A stretch of 64,000 bases of DNA from Hyphomicrobiales bacterium (GCA_021775475.1 JAJFHS010000018.1:62001-126000); one strand, 5' to 3'; shown: positions 34,924 through 46,682, counted from the stretch's first letter. Notes: generated by a model not told the origin, from the sequence alone. Made by a program: numbers and translations.

Positions 34924-36534
34924 TTGAGTTGCGGTGTGTTTAAACTCGGGGGAAAATGTGTATTGTCGGCATTGATGCTGGCTGTTTTGCTGGCGATGGT
35001 GCCGTTTGTTGTAACCGCCTCTTTTGCCTCGTCAAATTTTTCTGATATCAAAACAACATCCCCTGCACAAAATTTCTCCGTAGCGGCTATTGCCGGAAAA
35101 TCAAAAATAATAATACCAGGCAAGGTGGCGTTGAAAAACATCAACCTTATGGTTTTGGGCGATTCACTGGGCGGTGGTGTCTGGGCCGGGATGTACAATA
35201 GTTTTCGCAAGAACAAGAACATCAAAGTCCTACGCAAAACCAAACCTTCAACCGGTTTTGTGCGGCTGGATTTTTATGACTGGAATGCCAACTTGAGACA
35301 AATTCTGGCCAACAGCAGAATTGATGTTGCCGTTGTCATGATGGGAGCGAATGATCGCCAGACTATCGTCACCAAGGCCGGGCGCTATCAGCCTGGGTCG
35401 AAACGCTGGCGTGAGATATATGCTTCGCGCGTTGATGAATATATCGGGCAGCTTAAAGCACATGGCGCCAGGGTTTACTGGGTAGGGTTGCCGATTACGC
35501 GGCGGAAAAAAATCAACCGGCATATGCGCATTCTCAATCAAATTTTTGCTGATCGCGCCCGGGCTAATAATATAGTTTTTGTCGATATCTGGAATGATTT
35601 TACCACGCCTAATGGCACTTACAGCGCCAATGGCAAAGATGTTAAAGGCCGGATGCGCAAGCTCAGGGCCAATGATGGTATCCATTTCACCATGCGCGGA
35701 TATCAAAAGCTGGCTTTGGCAACGAAGCGATTTATCCGGGCCGATTTCAACAAAACAACCCGACAGATTGCTGTGGTGAAGCCGGTAAAATCAAAAATCA
35801 AGATGGAACAGCCAAAATTTGTTCCTGCACCAGCATATTTAACGGCTAAAAGTGAAGTGGAAAAGGCAAAAAGCCTGCAAGTGACACTGGGTAAAATCGC
35901 CCGGCGAATAGAACCAGAACCGGTAAGTATCCGTCAGCAGGCGCAGATCATCTCCATTCAAACCAAAAAAATGCCAATTTTTCAGCCTGGTACCGATTAT
36001 TTAGCAAAAAACATCAAAAAAAGCGAAAAAACTGACATCGGTAAGGCCATTCGGCAAGCTCTTGCTAACGAATTTCAGGATATATTAAGCATAGTTCAGC
36101 CGGACAAGGCTGTTGTCGTTACCAGCAGAGCTGCTTTTGCATCCGATCAGGAGGCGCATTTAGCCAAGTTCAAAGTTCTGCCGCAGCGTCAGCAGATGAG
36201 TAAGACCGTGACATCGGGCTTGAGTTCAGGATTGCTTCGGCGATCGATAAAAACAGATGTTGCGCCCTGGGTTGCGGGGATTGTTCGTCCGGTGAGTAAA
36301 GAGAGTGGTACGCCTGATGAAAATGTCGAGTATGGAAGTAAAACGATTAATGGACGCGAAGCGCTCGCGGGGACGGAAATCGCGTCGATTACCCCGCTAT
36401 CTGAGCTGGATATCAAAACCGCCGCTGATGGCCAGGGCGTTCTCAACACCACCGGCTATCGCGCGTTATTGCGTGGTAACGCCGTACCGCCAAAGACCGG
36501 CCGCGGTGACGATTTCTCCTGGCCACGGGATTAA
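34924..36534 (+). CDS. DUF459-type SGNH-fold exported protein
   Basis: Up to 536 residues. A signal sequence (VLLAMVPFVVTASFA) precedes an SGNH hydrolase domain: VLGDSLGGGVW (Ser block), VVMMGANDRQ (Asn block), and NDGIHFTMRGYQ (Asp/His block) make a complete catalytic set. The C-terminal 270 residues are low complexity and probably disordered, ending in RGDDFSWPRD. The start is uncertain: TTG 34924, or TTG 34963 which has GGGGGA upstream; no ATG fits. O-acetyl esterase or transferase action on envelope glycans is inferred from the MBOAT neighbour. Confidence 0.78.
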   Translation: MSCGVFKLGGKCVLSALMLAVLLAMVPFVVTASFASSNFSDIKTTSPAQNFSVAAIAGKSKIIIPGKVALKNINLMVLGDSLGGGVWAGMYNSFRKNKNIKVLRKTKPSTGFVRLDFYDWNANLRQILANSRIDVAVVMMGANDRQTIVTKAGRYQPGSKRWREIYASRVDEYIGQLKAHGARVYWVGLPITRRKKINRHMRILNQIFADRARANNIVFVDIWNDFTTPNGTYSANGKDVKGRMRKLRANDGIHFTMRGYQKLALATKRFIRADFNKTTRQIAVVKPVKSKIKMEQPKFVPAPAYLTAKSEVEKAKSLQVTLGKIARRIEPEPVSIRQQAQIISIQTKKMPIFQPGTDYLAKNIKKSEKTDIGKAIRQALANEFQDILSIVQPDKAVVVTSRAAFASDQEAHLAKFKVLPQRQQMSKTVTSGLSSGLLRRSIKTDVAPWVAGIVRPVSKESGTPDENVEYGSKTINGREALAGTEIASITPLSELDIKTAADGQGVLNTTGYRALLRGNAVPPKTGRGDDFSWPRD

Positions 36535-36637
36535 GCTTGATCTGCCGAACTATGCGCCCGGCCTTGCCGTTATTCCCATCGATAATCCCGAAGAAGCCAG
36601 ACATTATGCCAGGTTGCGCAAAACCCGCCCCTACAGG

Positions 36638-37942
36638 ATGGCCTTGACGATTGGTTTTTGCCTGCTATTGGCGGCGTGTTCGCAACCGCAGATTTCCGAA
36701 AATGTAGCAGAAAGTTCGCAACCCGGCCCTGTTGTGAAAGATACACCGGTAGCCGTTGCAGGCGCAAAGGGTGGGCTTTCCGGTTTTTATACCGCTCTTG
36801 CACGTCTTGAAAGTGGCAAGCGTGCACGCCCGGTGGTTGTCGTGCATCTTGGTGACAGCCATATTGCTGCGGACCGCTTTTCCGGTGATTTGCGCCAGCG
36901 GTTTCAACGCCGCTTTGGTGATGCCGGTCGCGGACTGGTACAACCGGGCAAGGCTTTTAAATATTTCAATGCTCGTGGTGTCAGCACGCAACAATCTGAT
37001 GGCTGGACAGCAGCCAACAGTTTTTTTGACAACACCGGGCCTTATTCACTGACCGGTGTCAGGCTGGAAGTGGCCAGTGCGGGTGAGGTTTTGAAACTGG
37101 CGGTGGATAGACCTGGTAGCCAACAGGAAATTGAAGTTGAGTTTTTAAGCGGGCCCAAGGCTGGCTCAATCGAGATCAAGGCAGGTGGTAAAACCCGAGT
37201 ACTGGATCTGCGTAATGCAAAAACCCGTATCCAGCGGTTTAAAATCAGGGCTCAGTCAGTGTCGATAAAAACACTGGATGCCCGCCCGGTGGCGGTGCTC
37301 GGCTGGAGTTCTTATTCATCAAATCGCGGGCTGCGTTATGTCAGTCTCGGTTTGCCCGGAGCCTCTGTTGACGTTATGGCGCGATGGGATTCTTCGCTGG
37401 TGAAAGCGGATTTGAAATATCTCAAACCTGATCTGATTATTCTGGGCTATGGCACAAATGAGGGCTTTAAGGATGATCTGAATGCGGCAGCTTATCAGCA
37501 GCGTTTTGAAACACTTGCGATTAACTTGAAAAAGGCTGCAAACAATCCATCCCTGCTTGTTCTTGGTGCACCCGATTCGACCAGATTGCCAAAATATGCG
37601 CGAAAACAGGAAGGCTCGCCTGGATGCAAAGCATTATCACTAGACGAAGTGGCGCAATATTCAACGCTTCTGCAACAAAAATCTCAGCGTCTGGCGCGTT
37701 GGCACGCACCGCCGGGGCTGGCGCGCGTGCGGGCGGCACAAAAGCGCGCTGCACAAAATCTCAACGCAGCTTATTGGGACTGGTCGCAAGCGATGGGTGG
37801 TGAATGTGGCACTTTTCGCTGGGCACGTGCCAAACCAGCTCTGGCCTATGGGGATAATGTTCATTTTAACGATGCCGGCAGCAAACGCGCGGCTGTGGCT
37901 TTGTACCGGTTCTTGATGAAGGGTTATGGCCAGTTCAGCTAG
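36638..37942 (+). CDS. SGNH/GDSL-type lipoprotein
   Basis: 434 residues from ATG 36638. The signal ends in the lipobox LLAAC, so it is probably anchored to a membrane. The SGNH blocks are VVHLGDSHIAAD, ILGYGTNEGF and DNVHFNDAGSKRA, with an inserted beta domain between the first two, as in PatB/Ape-like O-acetylation enzymes. The frame is open for another 330 bases upstream, but most of that overlaps the previous gene. The ATG lacks a spaced ribosome site, so a non-ATG start shortly upstream is possible. Confidence 0.78.
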   Translation: MALTIGFCLLLAACSQPQISENVAESSQPGPVVKDTPVAVAGAKGGLSGFYTALARLESGKRARPVVVVHLGDSHIAADRFSGDLRQRFQRRFGDAGRGLVQPGKAFKYFNARGVSTQQSDGWTAANSFFDNTGPYSLTGVRLEVASAGEVLKLAVDRPGSQQEIEVEFLSGPKAGSIEIKAGGKTRVLDLRNAKTRIQRFKIRAQSVSIKTLDARPVAVLGWSSYSSNRGLRYVSLGLPGASVDVMARWDSSLVKADLKYLKPDLIILGYGTNEGFKDDLNAAAYQQRFETLAINLKKAANNPSLLVLGAPDSTRLPKYARKQEGSPGCKALSLDEVAQYSTLLQQKSQRLARWHAPPGLARVRAAQKRAAQNLNAAYWDWSQAMGGECGTFRWARAKPALAYGDNVHFNDAGSKRAAVALYRFLMKGYGQFS

Positions 37943-37996
37943 ATTAAGAAAAAAAATTTCTAACAGCTTTTGGTCATATGCAGCGGTGGTGCGGAG

Positions 37997-39472
37997 ATGC
38001 TTTTTCCAACACTAGATTTCGCCCTCTTTTTCATGGTGGTATTTGTCGTCAGCTGGGAATTGCGGCGGCGATTTGAGGCGCGCAAGCTGGTGCTTTTAGC
38101 TGCCAGTTATTTTTTTTACGGCTATTGGGACGTGCGCTTTACCGCTTTGTTGCTGGCAAGCTCTTTGCTCAATTATGCTGCCGGTTATCTGTTGCAGCGC
38201 CATGATGACGAGGGTCGACGCAAACTCATCGTTGGTATTGCTGTTGCCATCAATCTTTCGGTTCTGGGGTTTTTCAAATACTACGGTTTTTTCATCGACA
38301 GTCTGACCGATGTGCTGGTGCAGTTGAACATTGAGCGCGACCTGCCGTTTTTGGAAATTATCCTGCCTGTTGGCATTTCGTTTTTTACCTTTCAGGGAAT
38401 TTCCTACGTCGTTGATGTTTACCGCCGTGACGTTAAAGCTTCAACTTCGCTGGTTGATCTGTGCCTGTATATTTCCTTCTTCCCGCAACTGGTGGCCGGG
38501 CCGATTGTGCGCGCATCAGAGTTTTTACCACAACTTACCGCACCTCCCAGTCTTAGCAAAAGGCAGATTGGCATAGGGGTTGCGCTTATTTTGGCGGGCC
38601 TGTTCAAGAAAATGATCATTGCAAATTATCTGGCCACCGAAATTGTCGACAAGGTGTTTTTTGACCCCTCGGTCTATGGAACGGTGGATCTGGCGGTTGG
38701 CGTATATGCCTATGCCATCCAGATTTATTGCGATTTCAGCGGTTATAGTGACATTGCCATCGGCATTGCAGCCCTTCTGGGCTATCGCTTTCAACGCAAT
38801 TTCAATCAGCCCTACCGGGCAACAAGTTTGCGCGATTTCTGGCGGCGCTGGCATATTTCTCTGTCGACATGGTTACGCGACTATCTCTACAAACCACTGG
38901 GCGGCAGTCGCGGCTCCGGTTTTGCCACCTACCGTAATATATTTTTGACCATGCTGCTTGGCGGCATCTGGCATGGTGCGGCGTGGACATTTATATTCTG
39001 GGGAATGTTTCACGGTGTTGCCATTGCCGTAGAGCGCTTTGTCGTGCAATTGCAGCCGCAACAAAATTATGCCCTTGCCGGTTATGGCGGCGGGGCAGTT
39101 GGACGCGTGCTGGAACTGAGCGATAGTGGCGGTCGGGCCATCGCAGGTTTTGCCGGGTTTTTGCTGACATTCAACCTGGTGTGCTTTTCGTGGATCCTGT
39201 TCAGGTCCCCCGATATGGATACGGTGACGTCACTCTTGCAGGGTCTGGGCACCTGGGGGCAGGGCCCGGAATTGGCCACGCCTTTTATAAGTGTTCTGGT
39301 TTTTGGCACATTGGCCAACCAGTTTTTTCCTGCAAACTGGGTGGAAAAAGCCGGTGTGAAATTGTCGCAACTGGGTGCCATACCCCTCGGGCTGGTGCTG
39401 GGTGCCGGGCTTTTGTTGATTGAAGCGGTTTCACCCGATGGTGTCGCCCCGTTTATTTACTTTCAGTTTTAG
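37997..39472 (+). CDS. MBOAT-family membrane O-acyltransferase (AlgI/PatA-like)
   Basis: 491 residues, around 11 membrane helices. RRWHISLSTWLRDYLYKPLGG and GGIWHGAAWTFIFWG (with the MBOAT His) are the hallmarks. AlgI/PatA-type proteins move acetyl groups across the membrane to SGNH partners that place them on alginate, peptidoglycan or other glycans. The two SGNH genes directly upstream are the likely partners. ATG 37997 gives the family N-terminus MLFPTLDFALFF. Confidence 0.92.
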   Translation: MLFPTLDFALFFMVVFVVSWELRRRFEARKLVLLAASYFFYGYWDVRFTALLLASSLLNYAAGYLLQRHDDEGRRKLIVGIAVAINLSVLGFFKYYGFFIDSLTDVLVQLNIERDLPFLEIILPVGISFFTFQGISYVVDVYRRDVKASTSLVDLCLYISFFPQLVAGPIVRASEFLPQLTAPPSLSKRQIGIGVALILAGLFKKMIIANYLATEIVDKVFFDPSVYGTVDLAVGVYAYAIQIYCDFSGYSDIAIGIAALLGYRFQRNFNQPYRATSLRDFWRRWHISLSTWLRDYLYKPLGGSRGSGFATYRNIFLTMLLGGIWHGAAWTFIFWGMFHGVAIAVERFVVQLQPQQNYALAGYGGGAVGRVLELSDSGGRAIAGFAGFLLTFNLVCFSWILFRSPDMDTVTSLLQGLGTWGQGPELATPFISVLVFGTLANQFFPANWVEKAGVKLSQLGAIPLGLVLGAGLLLIEAVSPDGVAPFIYFQF

Positions 39473-39474
39473 GT

Positions 39475-40041
39475 ATGGACATGGGTGCAAAATTAACAAC
39501 CGACACTGATATTGCGATGGGTGAGAAATCCAGCCGTTCAAGACCCAGGCGCAAGATAATCTTGAATACGCCACCCAAATCGAAATCCGAGACGTTGCCC
39601 ATACCAGCCAACCGCCCGAGAAAACGCAATGCGCTTGGGGTTGAGCGTATGGCTAAAATGTTGCCCAAAGCGCCAACGGCTTCACCAACGCGACCTATAG
39701 TCATAAGCAAATCCCAAAATCACAATGGCTCTGGAGAAGTTGAAACAGCGTGGGGCTGCGACGATCAAAAACAACCTGACGAAAAGGAAACCAGCCGTAA
39801 CCGTGGGCGCATGTTCGTGGCAATTCTGGTCGCGACTTTGATGCTCGGGATTTTCAATTCCAGTGCCTTGGTTAACCGGGTAAGAGGTCTGCCGGCAGGA
39901 CCGGTTGAGGATCGTATTATCAACGTAGCCGAGGCCTGGCACGGGTGGATGGAAAAAAAGGGCTTAAGCGGTTATATAGATGTTGCTCGTGCTTACGTGG
40001 CCTCGCTGAAAGATAAACGCTGGCGTGATCTAGAGCGGTAG
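39475..40041 (+). CDS. Single-span membrane protein, last gene of the MBOAT cluster
   Basis: 188 residues starting one codon after the MBOAT stop. The N-terminal 105 residues are basic, Pro/Ser-rich and look disordered. One membrane helix follows ([20 protein letters not shown]), then a short outer domain of about 60 residues ([20 protein letters not shown]). I recognise no family. The tight coupling suggests a small component of the acyl-transfer machinery. Its end overlaps the converging gltD by 12 bases. Confidence 0.65.
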   Translation: MDMGAKLTTDTDIAMGEKSSRSRPRRKIILNTPPKSKSETLPIPANRPRKRNALGVERMAKMLPKAPTASPTRPIVISKSQNHNGSGEVETAWGCDDQKQPDEKETSRNRGRMFVAILVATLMLGIFNSSALVNRVRGLPAGPVEDRIINVAEAWHGWMEKKGLSGYIDVARAYVASLKDKRWRDLER

Positions 40042-41448
40042 ATCGCTTTTTCCCATTAAGAACCTGTCGACGGAATGGGCGGCCTGACGGCCTTCGCGTA
40101 TGGCCCAGACAACGAGGGATTGCCCGCGGCGCATGTCACCGGCGGCAAAGACTTTTGGTCTCGAGGTCTCATAATCGTCAGTATTTGCCGCGACATTCTT
40201 GCGCCCGTCAAGGTCGAGTTCAAGTTCGGTAATCATGCCTTCGAGAACGGGATGAACGAACCCCATGGCCAGTAAAACCAGATCAGCGGGCAGATCAAAT
40301 TCGGTCCCCGGTACAGGTTCAAATTTTTCATCGACTTCGGTGCCATGAAGCTGGGTCACGTGGCCGTCTTCACCACTGAACGACGTGGTCATGACACTGA
40401 ATTCTCGCGTAGCACCTTCACGTTGTGATGAAGATGTGCGCATTTTTATCGGCCAGTGCGGCCAGGTCAAAGCCTTGTCCTCGTGTTTAGGCGGGATTGG
40501 CATGATCTCCAGTTGAGTGACCGACAGCGCTCCTTGACGAAACGAGGTACCGATGCAATCACTACCGGTATCGCCGCCACCGATAACGACCACATGCTTG
40601 CCTGCCGCTGTAATAGGTTGCACATCGCCCAGAGGTTCGTTTGATACCCGGCGGTTTTGTTGTGGCAGAAAGTCCATGGCAAAATGAACGCCGTTAAGAT
40701 CGCGGCCTTCAACCGGCAGGTCGCGGGAGACTTCCGCCCCACCGGTGAGCAAAACCGCATCATGAGATTGCTCGAGTTCAGTGGCTGTAATATCCACACC
40801 CACATGAACCAGCCCGTGAAAAATCACGCCTTCGGCCTTCATCTGCTCAAAGCGGCGGTCGATCAGTTTTTTCTCCATTTTGAAATCAGGAATGCCATAG
40901 CGCAACAGGCCGCCGGGTTTTGCTTGTTTGTCATAAAGGTTCACATCGTGTCCGGCGCGGGCCAGTTGCTGGGCAGCTGCCATACCGGCGGGTCCGGCAC
41001 CAACAATGGCGATTTTTTTGCCGGTCAGTTGCGGCGGAGATTGCGGGTTGATCCAGCTTTGGGCAAAACCTTTATCGACGATGGCACACTCAATGGTTTT
41101 AATGGTCACCGGGTTATCATTTATGTTCAAAGTGCAGGCAGCTTCACACGGTGCCGGGCAAATGCGACCGGTAAACTCTGGAAAATTGTTGGTTGAATGC
41201 AGGTTGCGACAGGCTTCTTCCCAATCGGATGCATAGACCAGATCATTCCAGTCGGGGATTTGATTGTTGACCGGACAGCCGGTGTGGCAATAGGGAATGC
41301 CGCAATCCATGCAACGAGCGGCCTGGCGGGCAACGTCTGTTTCCGACAGGGGAATGATGAATTCCCGGTAGCTGCGCACACGGTCGGCTGCGGGTCTGTT
41401 GCGTCTTTCCTGACGGTCAATTTCTAGAAAACCGGTAATCTTACCCAT
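40030..41448 (-). CDS. gltD: Glutamate synthase (NADPH) small subunit
   Basis: 472 residues. It passes electrons from NADPH through FAD and Fe-S clusters to GltB. The N-terminal cysteines ([16 protein letters not shown] and CPAPCEAAC) bind two [4Fe-4S] clusters. [20 protein letters not shown] binds FAD and [16 protein letters not shown] binds NADPH. It starts two bases after the gltB stop. Confidence 0.96.
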   Translation of the reverse strand: MGKITGFLEIDRQERRNRPAADRVRSYREFIIPLSETDVARQAARCMDCGIPYCHTGCPVNNQIPDWNDLVYASDWEEACRNLHSTNNFPEFTGRICPAPCEAACTLNINDNPVTIKTIECAIVDKGFAQSWINPQSPPQLTGKKIAIVGAGPAGMAAAQQLARAGHDVNLYDKQAKPGGLLRYGIPDFKMEKKLIDRRFEQMKAEGVIFHGLVHVGVDITATELEQSHDAVLLTGGAEVSRDLPVEGRDLNGVHFAMDFLPQQNRRVSNEPLGDVQPITAAGKHVVVIGGGDTGSDCIGTSFRQGALSVTQLEIMPIPPKHEDKALTWPHWPIKMRTSSSQREGATREFSVMTTSFSGEDGHVTQLHGTEVDEKFEPVPGTEFDLPADLVLLAMGFVHPVLEGMITELELDLDGRKNVAANTDDYETSRPKVFAAGDMRRGQSLVVWAIREGRQAAHSVDRFLMGKSDLPL

Positions 41449-41450
41449 GA

Positions 41451-44400
41451 TTATTTGCCTCCCCTGATACCGATTGACATGTCCATCGTGGTTTCAGTCT
41501 GTTCCATTTCCTGTAAGGCACGGCGGTATTCAACCGGCATGACCTTGACGAATTTTGTCACCATATCGTCCCAGTTATCAAGGATATGTCTGGCACGGGA
41601 CGAGGCTGTGTAATGCATATGATTTTCGATCAGCTGGTGCAGTCTTTCTTCGTCAAACCTGTCCATGTTGCGCGCCAAATCGACGAGCCCATGGGTTTCA
41701 AGATCGCCGCCCTGATGGCCGATTTTTTCCAGACTGTCGTCTTCGGATTCAAGCGGTTCAAGGTCAACCATGGCGAGGTTGCAGCGCTGCTCGAAGGTTT
41801 TATCTTCATCAAGCACGTAAGCAATGCCGCCACTCATGCCGGCAGCAAAGTTGCGCCCGGTGGGGCCGATAACAACGACAATACCGCCGGTCATATATTC
41901 GCAACCATGATCACCACAGCCTTCAACGACGGCAATGGCACCAGAGTTGCGAACGGCAAAGCGCTCACCGGCGATGCCTTGGAAATAACATTCGCCGGAA
42001 ATGGCACCATATAAAACCGTGTTGCCGACAATGATGCTTTTTTCCGGCACGATGCCGCTGTCTGCCGGTGGGCGAACCACCAAACGGCCACCGCTGAGGC
42101 CTTTGCCGACATAATCATTGGCTTCACCTACGAGATTGAGGCTAATGCCTGCGGCGACAAAAGCCCCGAAACTTTGCCCTGCCGTTCCCTTCAGCGAGAT
42201 CGAGATTGTGTCTTCGGGCAGGCCTTTGTGACCATATCTTTTTGCCACCTCGCCGGACAGCATGGCACCGGTGGTGCGATCTGAATTTTTGATATCAACC
42301 TCGATTTTCACCGGTGTTTTATTCTCCAGCGCTGGCATGGCCTGTTCGATCAGGCTGCGATCAAGCACGGCTTCGAGGCGATGGTTTTGTCGACCCGAAT
42401 TATACAAGTCTGTGGGCTTGTCAAACTCAGGCTTGTGGAACAATTTTGTGAAGTCAAGTCCGTTTGTTTTCCAGTGATCAATGGCTTTGTCTTTGTCGAG
42501 ATACTGGTTTTGGCTAACCATTTCCTTAAAAGTTTTAAAACCCATTTCAGCCATTAATTCGCGCACTTCTTCGGCGACAAAGAAGAAGTAATTGATGACA
42601 TGTTCGGGCTTGCCGGTGAATTTTGCGCGCAACTCAGGGTCTTGAGTGGCAATGCCGACGGGGCAGGTGTTGAGATGGCATTTGCGCATCATGATGCAGC
42701 CTGCGGCAATCAAAGGTGCGGTGGCAAAGCCCATTTCATCGGCACCGAGCAAGGCTGCAATAACAACATCGCGGCCGGTTCTCAGACCGCCATCGGCCTG
42801 AACCGCAATGCGGTCACGCAGGCGATTGATCACCAGAGTCTGCTGGGTTTCGGCAAGACCCAGCTCCCACGGGCTGCCGGCGTGTTTAATTGAAGTTAAG
42901 GGGCTGGCTCCGGTGCCGCCTTCAAAGCCTGAAATGGTGACATGATCGGCGCGTGCCTTTGCCACACCAGCTGCAACCGTGCCGACGCCTACTTCCGACA
43001 CCAGTTTTACCGAGATATCGGCTTTTGGATTGGTGTTTTTCAAATCATAAATAAGCTGGGCCAGATCCTCGATGGAATAGATGTCATGATGCGGCGGTGG
43101 TGAGATCAGACCAACACCGGGGGTCGAGTGGCGCACCTTGGCAATGACGGCATCAACCTTGTGTCCGGGCAGTTGCCCGCCTTCGCCGGGTTTTGCGCCT
43201 TGCGCCATTTTAATCTGGATCATGTCGGCATTAACGAGATATTCGGTGGTGACGCCAAAGCGTCCGCTGGCCACTTGCTTGATGGCCGAGCGCATATTGT
43301 CACCATTGCGTTTGGGCTTGAAGCGGTCGGGTTGTTCACCGCCTTCGCCGGTGTTTGATTTGGCCCCCATACGGTTCATGGCGATGGCTAACGTGGTGTG
43401 GGCTTCACGGCTGATCGAGCCAAAGGACATGGCACCGGTAGCAAACCTCTTGATGATCTCGGCGGCGGGTTCAACCTCGTCCAAAGCTATGGGTTTGCGT
43501 CCGGTTTCATCGGCGTTCCGGATACGAAACAGACCACGCAGTGTCATGAGTTGTTCGTTCTGCTGATTTATTTTATTCGCAAACTCACGATATTTCTCCG
43601 GCAGATTGGCGCGGACACTGTGCTGTAAGTTAGCAACGGTTTCAGGGGTCCAGGAATGACTTTCGCCGCGTAGGCGATAGGCATATTCGCCACCGACATC
43701 AAGTGCGTGTTGATAGATCGGTGCTGTACCAAAGGCCTGGGCATGGCGCTCCAATGCCTCTTTGGCGATTTCTTCGAGGCCGACGCCTTCGATTAAAGTG
43801 TTGGTGCCGGTGAAGTATTTCTCGACAAAGTCGCTTTTGAGGCCGACGGCATCAAAAATCTGCGCACCGCAATAAGACTGATAGGTGGAGATGCCCATTT
43901 TCGACATTACCTTTAAAATGCCCTTGTTGAGCGCCTTTGTGTAGCGGCGATAGACCTGTTCGGTGGTCAGTTCATCATCAAGGCGGGGGCGCAGGTTTTC
44001 AATGGTTTCAAAAGCGAGATAAGGATTGATGGCTTCGGCGCCATAGCCCGCTAGTGTGCAAAAATGGTGAACCTCGCGCGCTTCTCCGGTTTCAACCACC
44101 AGACCCACCGAGGTTCGCAAGCCGGTGCGGATGAGATGATGATGAACGGCAGAAGTCGCCAGCAATGACGGTATGGGGATCCGTTCAGCACTGACCAGAC
44201 GGTCTGACAGGATGATGATATTGAAATTGTCTGTGACTGCTTTTTCAGCCTTTGCACACAAGGTTTCAAGGGCTGGGCCCATGCCTTCAGCACCGCGATG
44301 GGCACCATAGGTGATGTCGAGGGTGACTGTGCGGAACTGATTATCGGCGATATCGCCAATTTGTCTGATTTTCTCGAGCGCTTCATTCTTTAAGATAGGC

Positions 44401-46169
44401 TGGGAGATTTCCAGTCGCTTGTGGGTGGAGGTGCCTTCAAGGTCAAGCAGATTGGGCCGGGGGCCGATGAACGATACCAGTGACATCACCAGTTCTTCGC
44501 GAATGGGGTCAATCGGCGGGTTGGTGACTTGCGCAAACAATTGCTGGAAATATGAGTGGATCAGTTTTGGTTTTGAAGACAACGGCGCTATGGGCGTATC
44601 GGTGCCCATGGAGCCGACGGCTTCCTGACCGACCATGGCCATAGGAGCGAGCAGAAACTTAAGGTCTTCCTGAGTGTAGCCAAAGGCCTGCTGGCGATCG
44701 AGCAGAGGGATGTTGGAGGCGCGTTGCGATGCACCGGTAACAGGCAGCTCCTTGACCTTGATCTGGGTTGCATCGAGCCATTGGCGATAAGGATGCTGGC
44801 GGGCGAGATCTGACTTGATTTCTTCATCGGAAATAATGCGTTTTTGCTCAAGATCAATCAGCAGCATTTTGCCCGGTTGCAGCCGCCACTTTTGCACGAT
44901 GCGTTTTTCGTCAATCGGCAGTACACCCATTTCAGATGACATAATAACAAGACCATCATCAGTGACGAGATAACGTGCCGGACGCAGGCCGTTGCGATCA
45001 AGGGTGGCACCTATCTGTTTGCCATCGCTGAACGCTACAGCGGCAGGTCCATCCCAGGGCTCCATCAAGGCTGCATGATAGGCATAAAAAGAGCGGCGTT
45101 CTTCATCCATCAAAGGATTGCCGGTCCAGGCTTCGGGGATCAGCATCATCATGGCATGGGCAAGCGAATATCCACCTTGAACCAGAAGTTCGAGCGCATT
45201 GTCAAAACAGGCTGAATCCGACTGGCCTTCGGGAATGAGCGGCCACAGCTTTTCCAGATCATCACCAATAATCTTGGAACTCATGGTGGCATGGCGTGCT
45301 GCCATCCAGTTGACATTACCGCGCACCGTATTGATCTCGCCATTATGGCAGATCATGCGAAACGGCTGGGCCAGACCCCAGGTGGGAAACGTGTTGGTGG
45401 AAAAGCGCTGGTGAATGAGGGCAAAAGCGGATGCTGCACTTTCATCGCGAAGATCGGCATAATAATCAGCCAGCTTATTGCCCATCAACATGCCCTTGTA
45501 GAGAATGGTGCGGCACGACATTGAGGCGGTGTAATAAGTCTCTTTGTCTTCTATGTTGGAGTTGACGATCAACAACCAGGCAACACGACGGATGACATAT
45601 AACAGGAGTTCAAATCTGTCATTGTCCTCAATATCATCGTTGCGACCGATAAAGAGCTGAACATGATCAGGCTCGGTTGGTTTGACCGAATAACCCAGAA
45701 CAGAATTGTCGACGGGAACATTGCGCCATCCCAAAACCTTTTGACCGTGATCGGTGACCGCCTTTTCCAGAATTAATCTGATTTGTGCAGCCGAATTTTC
45801 ATTTCTCGGCATGAAAAACATACCGACACCGTATTTGCCCGGCTCCGGCAAATTGAAACCCTCTTTGGCTGTGGCCTTGACCAGGAATTCGTGTGGTAGT
45901 TGCATTAACAGGCCGACGCCGTCTCCGGCTTGCGGATCAGCGCCAACGGCGCCGCGATGTTCAAGATTACACAGCATCTGCAAGCCGTTTTGGATAATCT
46001 CGTGCTTCTTGCGATTGTGAATGTCGACAATAAAACCAATGCCGCAGGCATCATGCTCGCGGTCAGGATTGTATAATCCTTGCGCCTTTGGTAGGCCCGG
46101 ATAACTGGCAACTGGACTAATGCCGGGCGTGAGGGAAGGTCGGTTGTTGTTTTTTGTCGGGTGTTTCAT
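41451..46169 (-). CDS. gltB: Glutamate synthase (NADPH) large subunit
   Basis: 1572 residues, full length. An N-terminal pro-segment of 41 residues precedes the glutaminase nucleophile Cys42 (HDACGIGF). The central and FMN-binding synthase domains follow, with the Fe-S cysteines in [15 protein letters not shown]. The C-terminal GXGXG beta-helix ends the protein ([20 protein letters not shown] region). With GltD it makes two glutamates from glutamine and 2-oxoglutarate, the ammonium-assimilation route. ATG 46169 has GAGAAG upstream. Confidence 0.97.
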   Translation of the reverse strand: MKHPTKNNNRPSLTPGISPVASYPGLPKAQGLYNPDREHDACGIGFIVDIHNRKKHEIIQNGLQMLCNLEHRGAVGADPQAGDGVGLLMQLPHEFLVKATAKEGFNLPEPGKYGVGMFFMPRNENSAAQIRLILEKAVTDHGQKVLGWRNVPVDNSVLGYSVKPTEPDHVQLFIGRNDDIEDNDRFELLLYVIRRVAWLLIVNSNIEDKETYYTASMSCRTILYKGMLMGNKLADYYADLRDESAASAFALIHQRFSTNTFPTWGLAQPFRMICHNGEINTVRGNVNWMAARHATMSSKIIGDDLEKLWPLIPEGQSDSACFDNALELLVQGGYSLAHAMMMLIPEAWTGNPLMDEERRSFYAYHAALMEPWDGPAAVAFSDGKQIGATLDRNGLRPARYLVTDDGLVIMSSEMGVLPIDEKRIVQKWRLQPGKMLLIDLEQKRIISDEEIKSDLARQHPYRQWLDATQIKVKELPVTGASQRASNIPLLDRQQAFGYTQEDLKFLLAPMAMVGQEAVGSMGTDTPIAPLSSKPKLIHSYFQQLFAQVTNPPIDPIREELVMSLVSFIGPRPNLLDLEGTSTHKRLEISQPILKNEALEKIRQIGDIADNQFRTVTLDITYGAHRGAEGMGPALETLCAKAEKAVTDNFNIIILSDRLVSAERIPIPSLLATSAVHHHLIRTGLRTSVGLVVETGEAREVHHFCTLAGYGAEAINPYLAFETIENLRPRLDDELTTEQVYRRYTKALNKGILKVMSKMGISTYQSYCGAQIFDAVGLKSDFVEKYFTGTNTLIEGVGLEEIAKEALERHAQAFGTAPIYQHALDVGGEYAYRLRGESHSWTPETVANLQHSVRANLPEKYREFANKINQQNEQLMTLRGLFRIRNADETGRKPIALDEVEPAAEIIKRFATGAMSFGSISREAHTTLAIAMNRMGAKSNTGEGGEQPDRFKPKRNGDNMRSAIKQVASGRFGVTTEYLVNADMIQIKMAQGAKPGEGGQLPGHKVDAVIAKVRHSTPGVGLISPPPHHDIYSIEDLAQLIYDLKNTNPKADISVKLVSEVGVGTVAAGVAKARADHVTISGFEGGTGASPLTSIKHAGSPWELGLAETQQTLVINRLRDRIAVQADGGLRTGRDVVIAALLGADEMGFATAPLIAAGCIMMRKCHLNTCPVGIATQDPELRAKFTGKPEHVINYFFFVAEEVRELMAEMGFKTFKEMVSQNQYLDKDKAIDHWKTNGLDFTKLFHKPEFDKPTDLYNSGRQNHRLEAVLDRSLIEQAMPALENKTPVKIEVDIKNSDRTTGAMLSGEVAKRYGHKGLPEDTISISLKGTAGQSFGAFVAAGISLNLVGEANDYVGKGLSGGRLVVRPPADSGIVPEKSIIVGNTVLYGAISGECYFQGIAGERFAVRNSGAIAVVEGCGDHGCEYMTGGIVVVIGPTGRNFAAGMSGGIAYVLDEDKTFEQRCNLAMVDLEPLESEDDSLEKIGHQGGDLETHGLVDLARNMDRFDEERLHQLIENHMHYTASSRARHILDNWDDMVTKFVKVMPVEYRRALQEMEQTETTMDMSIGIRGGK

Positions 46170-46682
46170 ACGTGCAATTACTTCTCATTTATCGTTTATG
46201 CGAGAGACCAAACAGCACCTTTGCGCATCTGGCGGGCGCTGGCCCGTCAGCAGGAGCATGCTGGCAAATACGTCAGCTTGCCATGCAAATTATGCCGGAA
46301 GCCCGCAGAGGCTGCCTTCGGGCCTGTCCGGTCTTGTGGCTGCGTTTTCGGAAAATAAAACCGTTGGTTTCCGAAATGCGCGCCTTTGGTAGCGCTATTC
46401 TGCCATAGCCTTGAGGCTTGAGCTTTTGGCGTGGGTGGCACCGCAAAAAAAGGACAACAGCGCTGTCCCATTCTTCGTAAACTGCCAGAATTCTTAATCA
46501 CATACAAGCCCAAGATGATTGCCGCAAAGGCGCACAGGAAATTTGGCCGGTAAAACAGAGGGCTATTGATTTTTAATTTCGAACGTTGGATATTTTATTT
46601 GCAGGCTGTTTTCGCCTGGTAATTGCAATGCGTAATTCCATAATTTATCACTGTAGGTGAAGATAATAAAAACCTGTTTCTT
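46170..46682. other. Structured intergenic region upstream of gltB
   Basis: About 510 bases between divergent gltB and the S9 peptidase gene with no credible coding frame. It holds a perfect 9-base inverted repeat (TTTCGGAAA/TTTCCGAAA, 46346-46376), a GCCCG/CGGGC hairpin near 46300-46323 and a GGACA/TGTCC hairpin near 46452-46468. The side near 46570-46680 is AT-rich and probably carries promoters. No known RNA family was recognised. Confidence 0.4.

Noticed and set aside
36305..36637. Upstream extension of the SGNH lipoprotein frame
   Set aside because: Mostly overlaps the DUF459 gene in another frame and would bury the lipoprotein signal peptide in the middle of the protein.
46290..46450. 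Possible SRP RNA, 6S RNA or tmRNA upstream of gltB
   Set aside because: The diagnostic SRP loop, 6S bubble and tmRNA tRNA-like ends could not be found on either strand.
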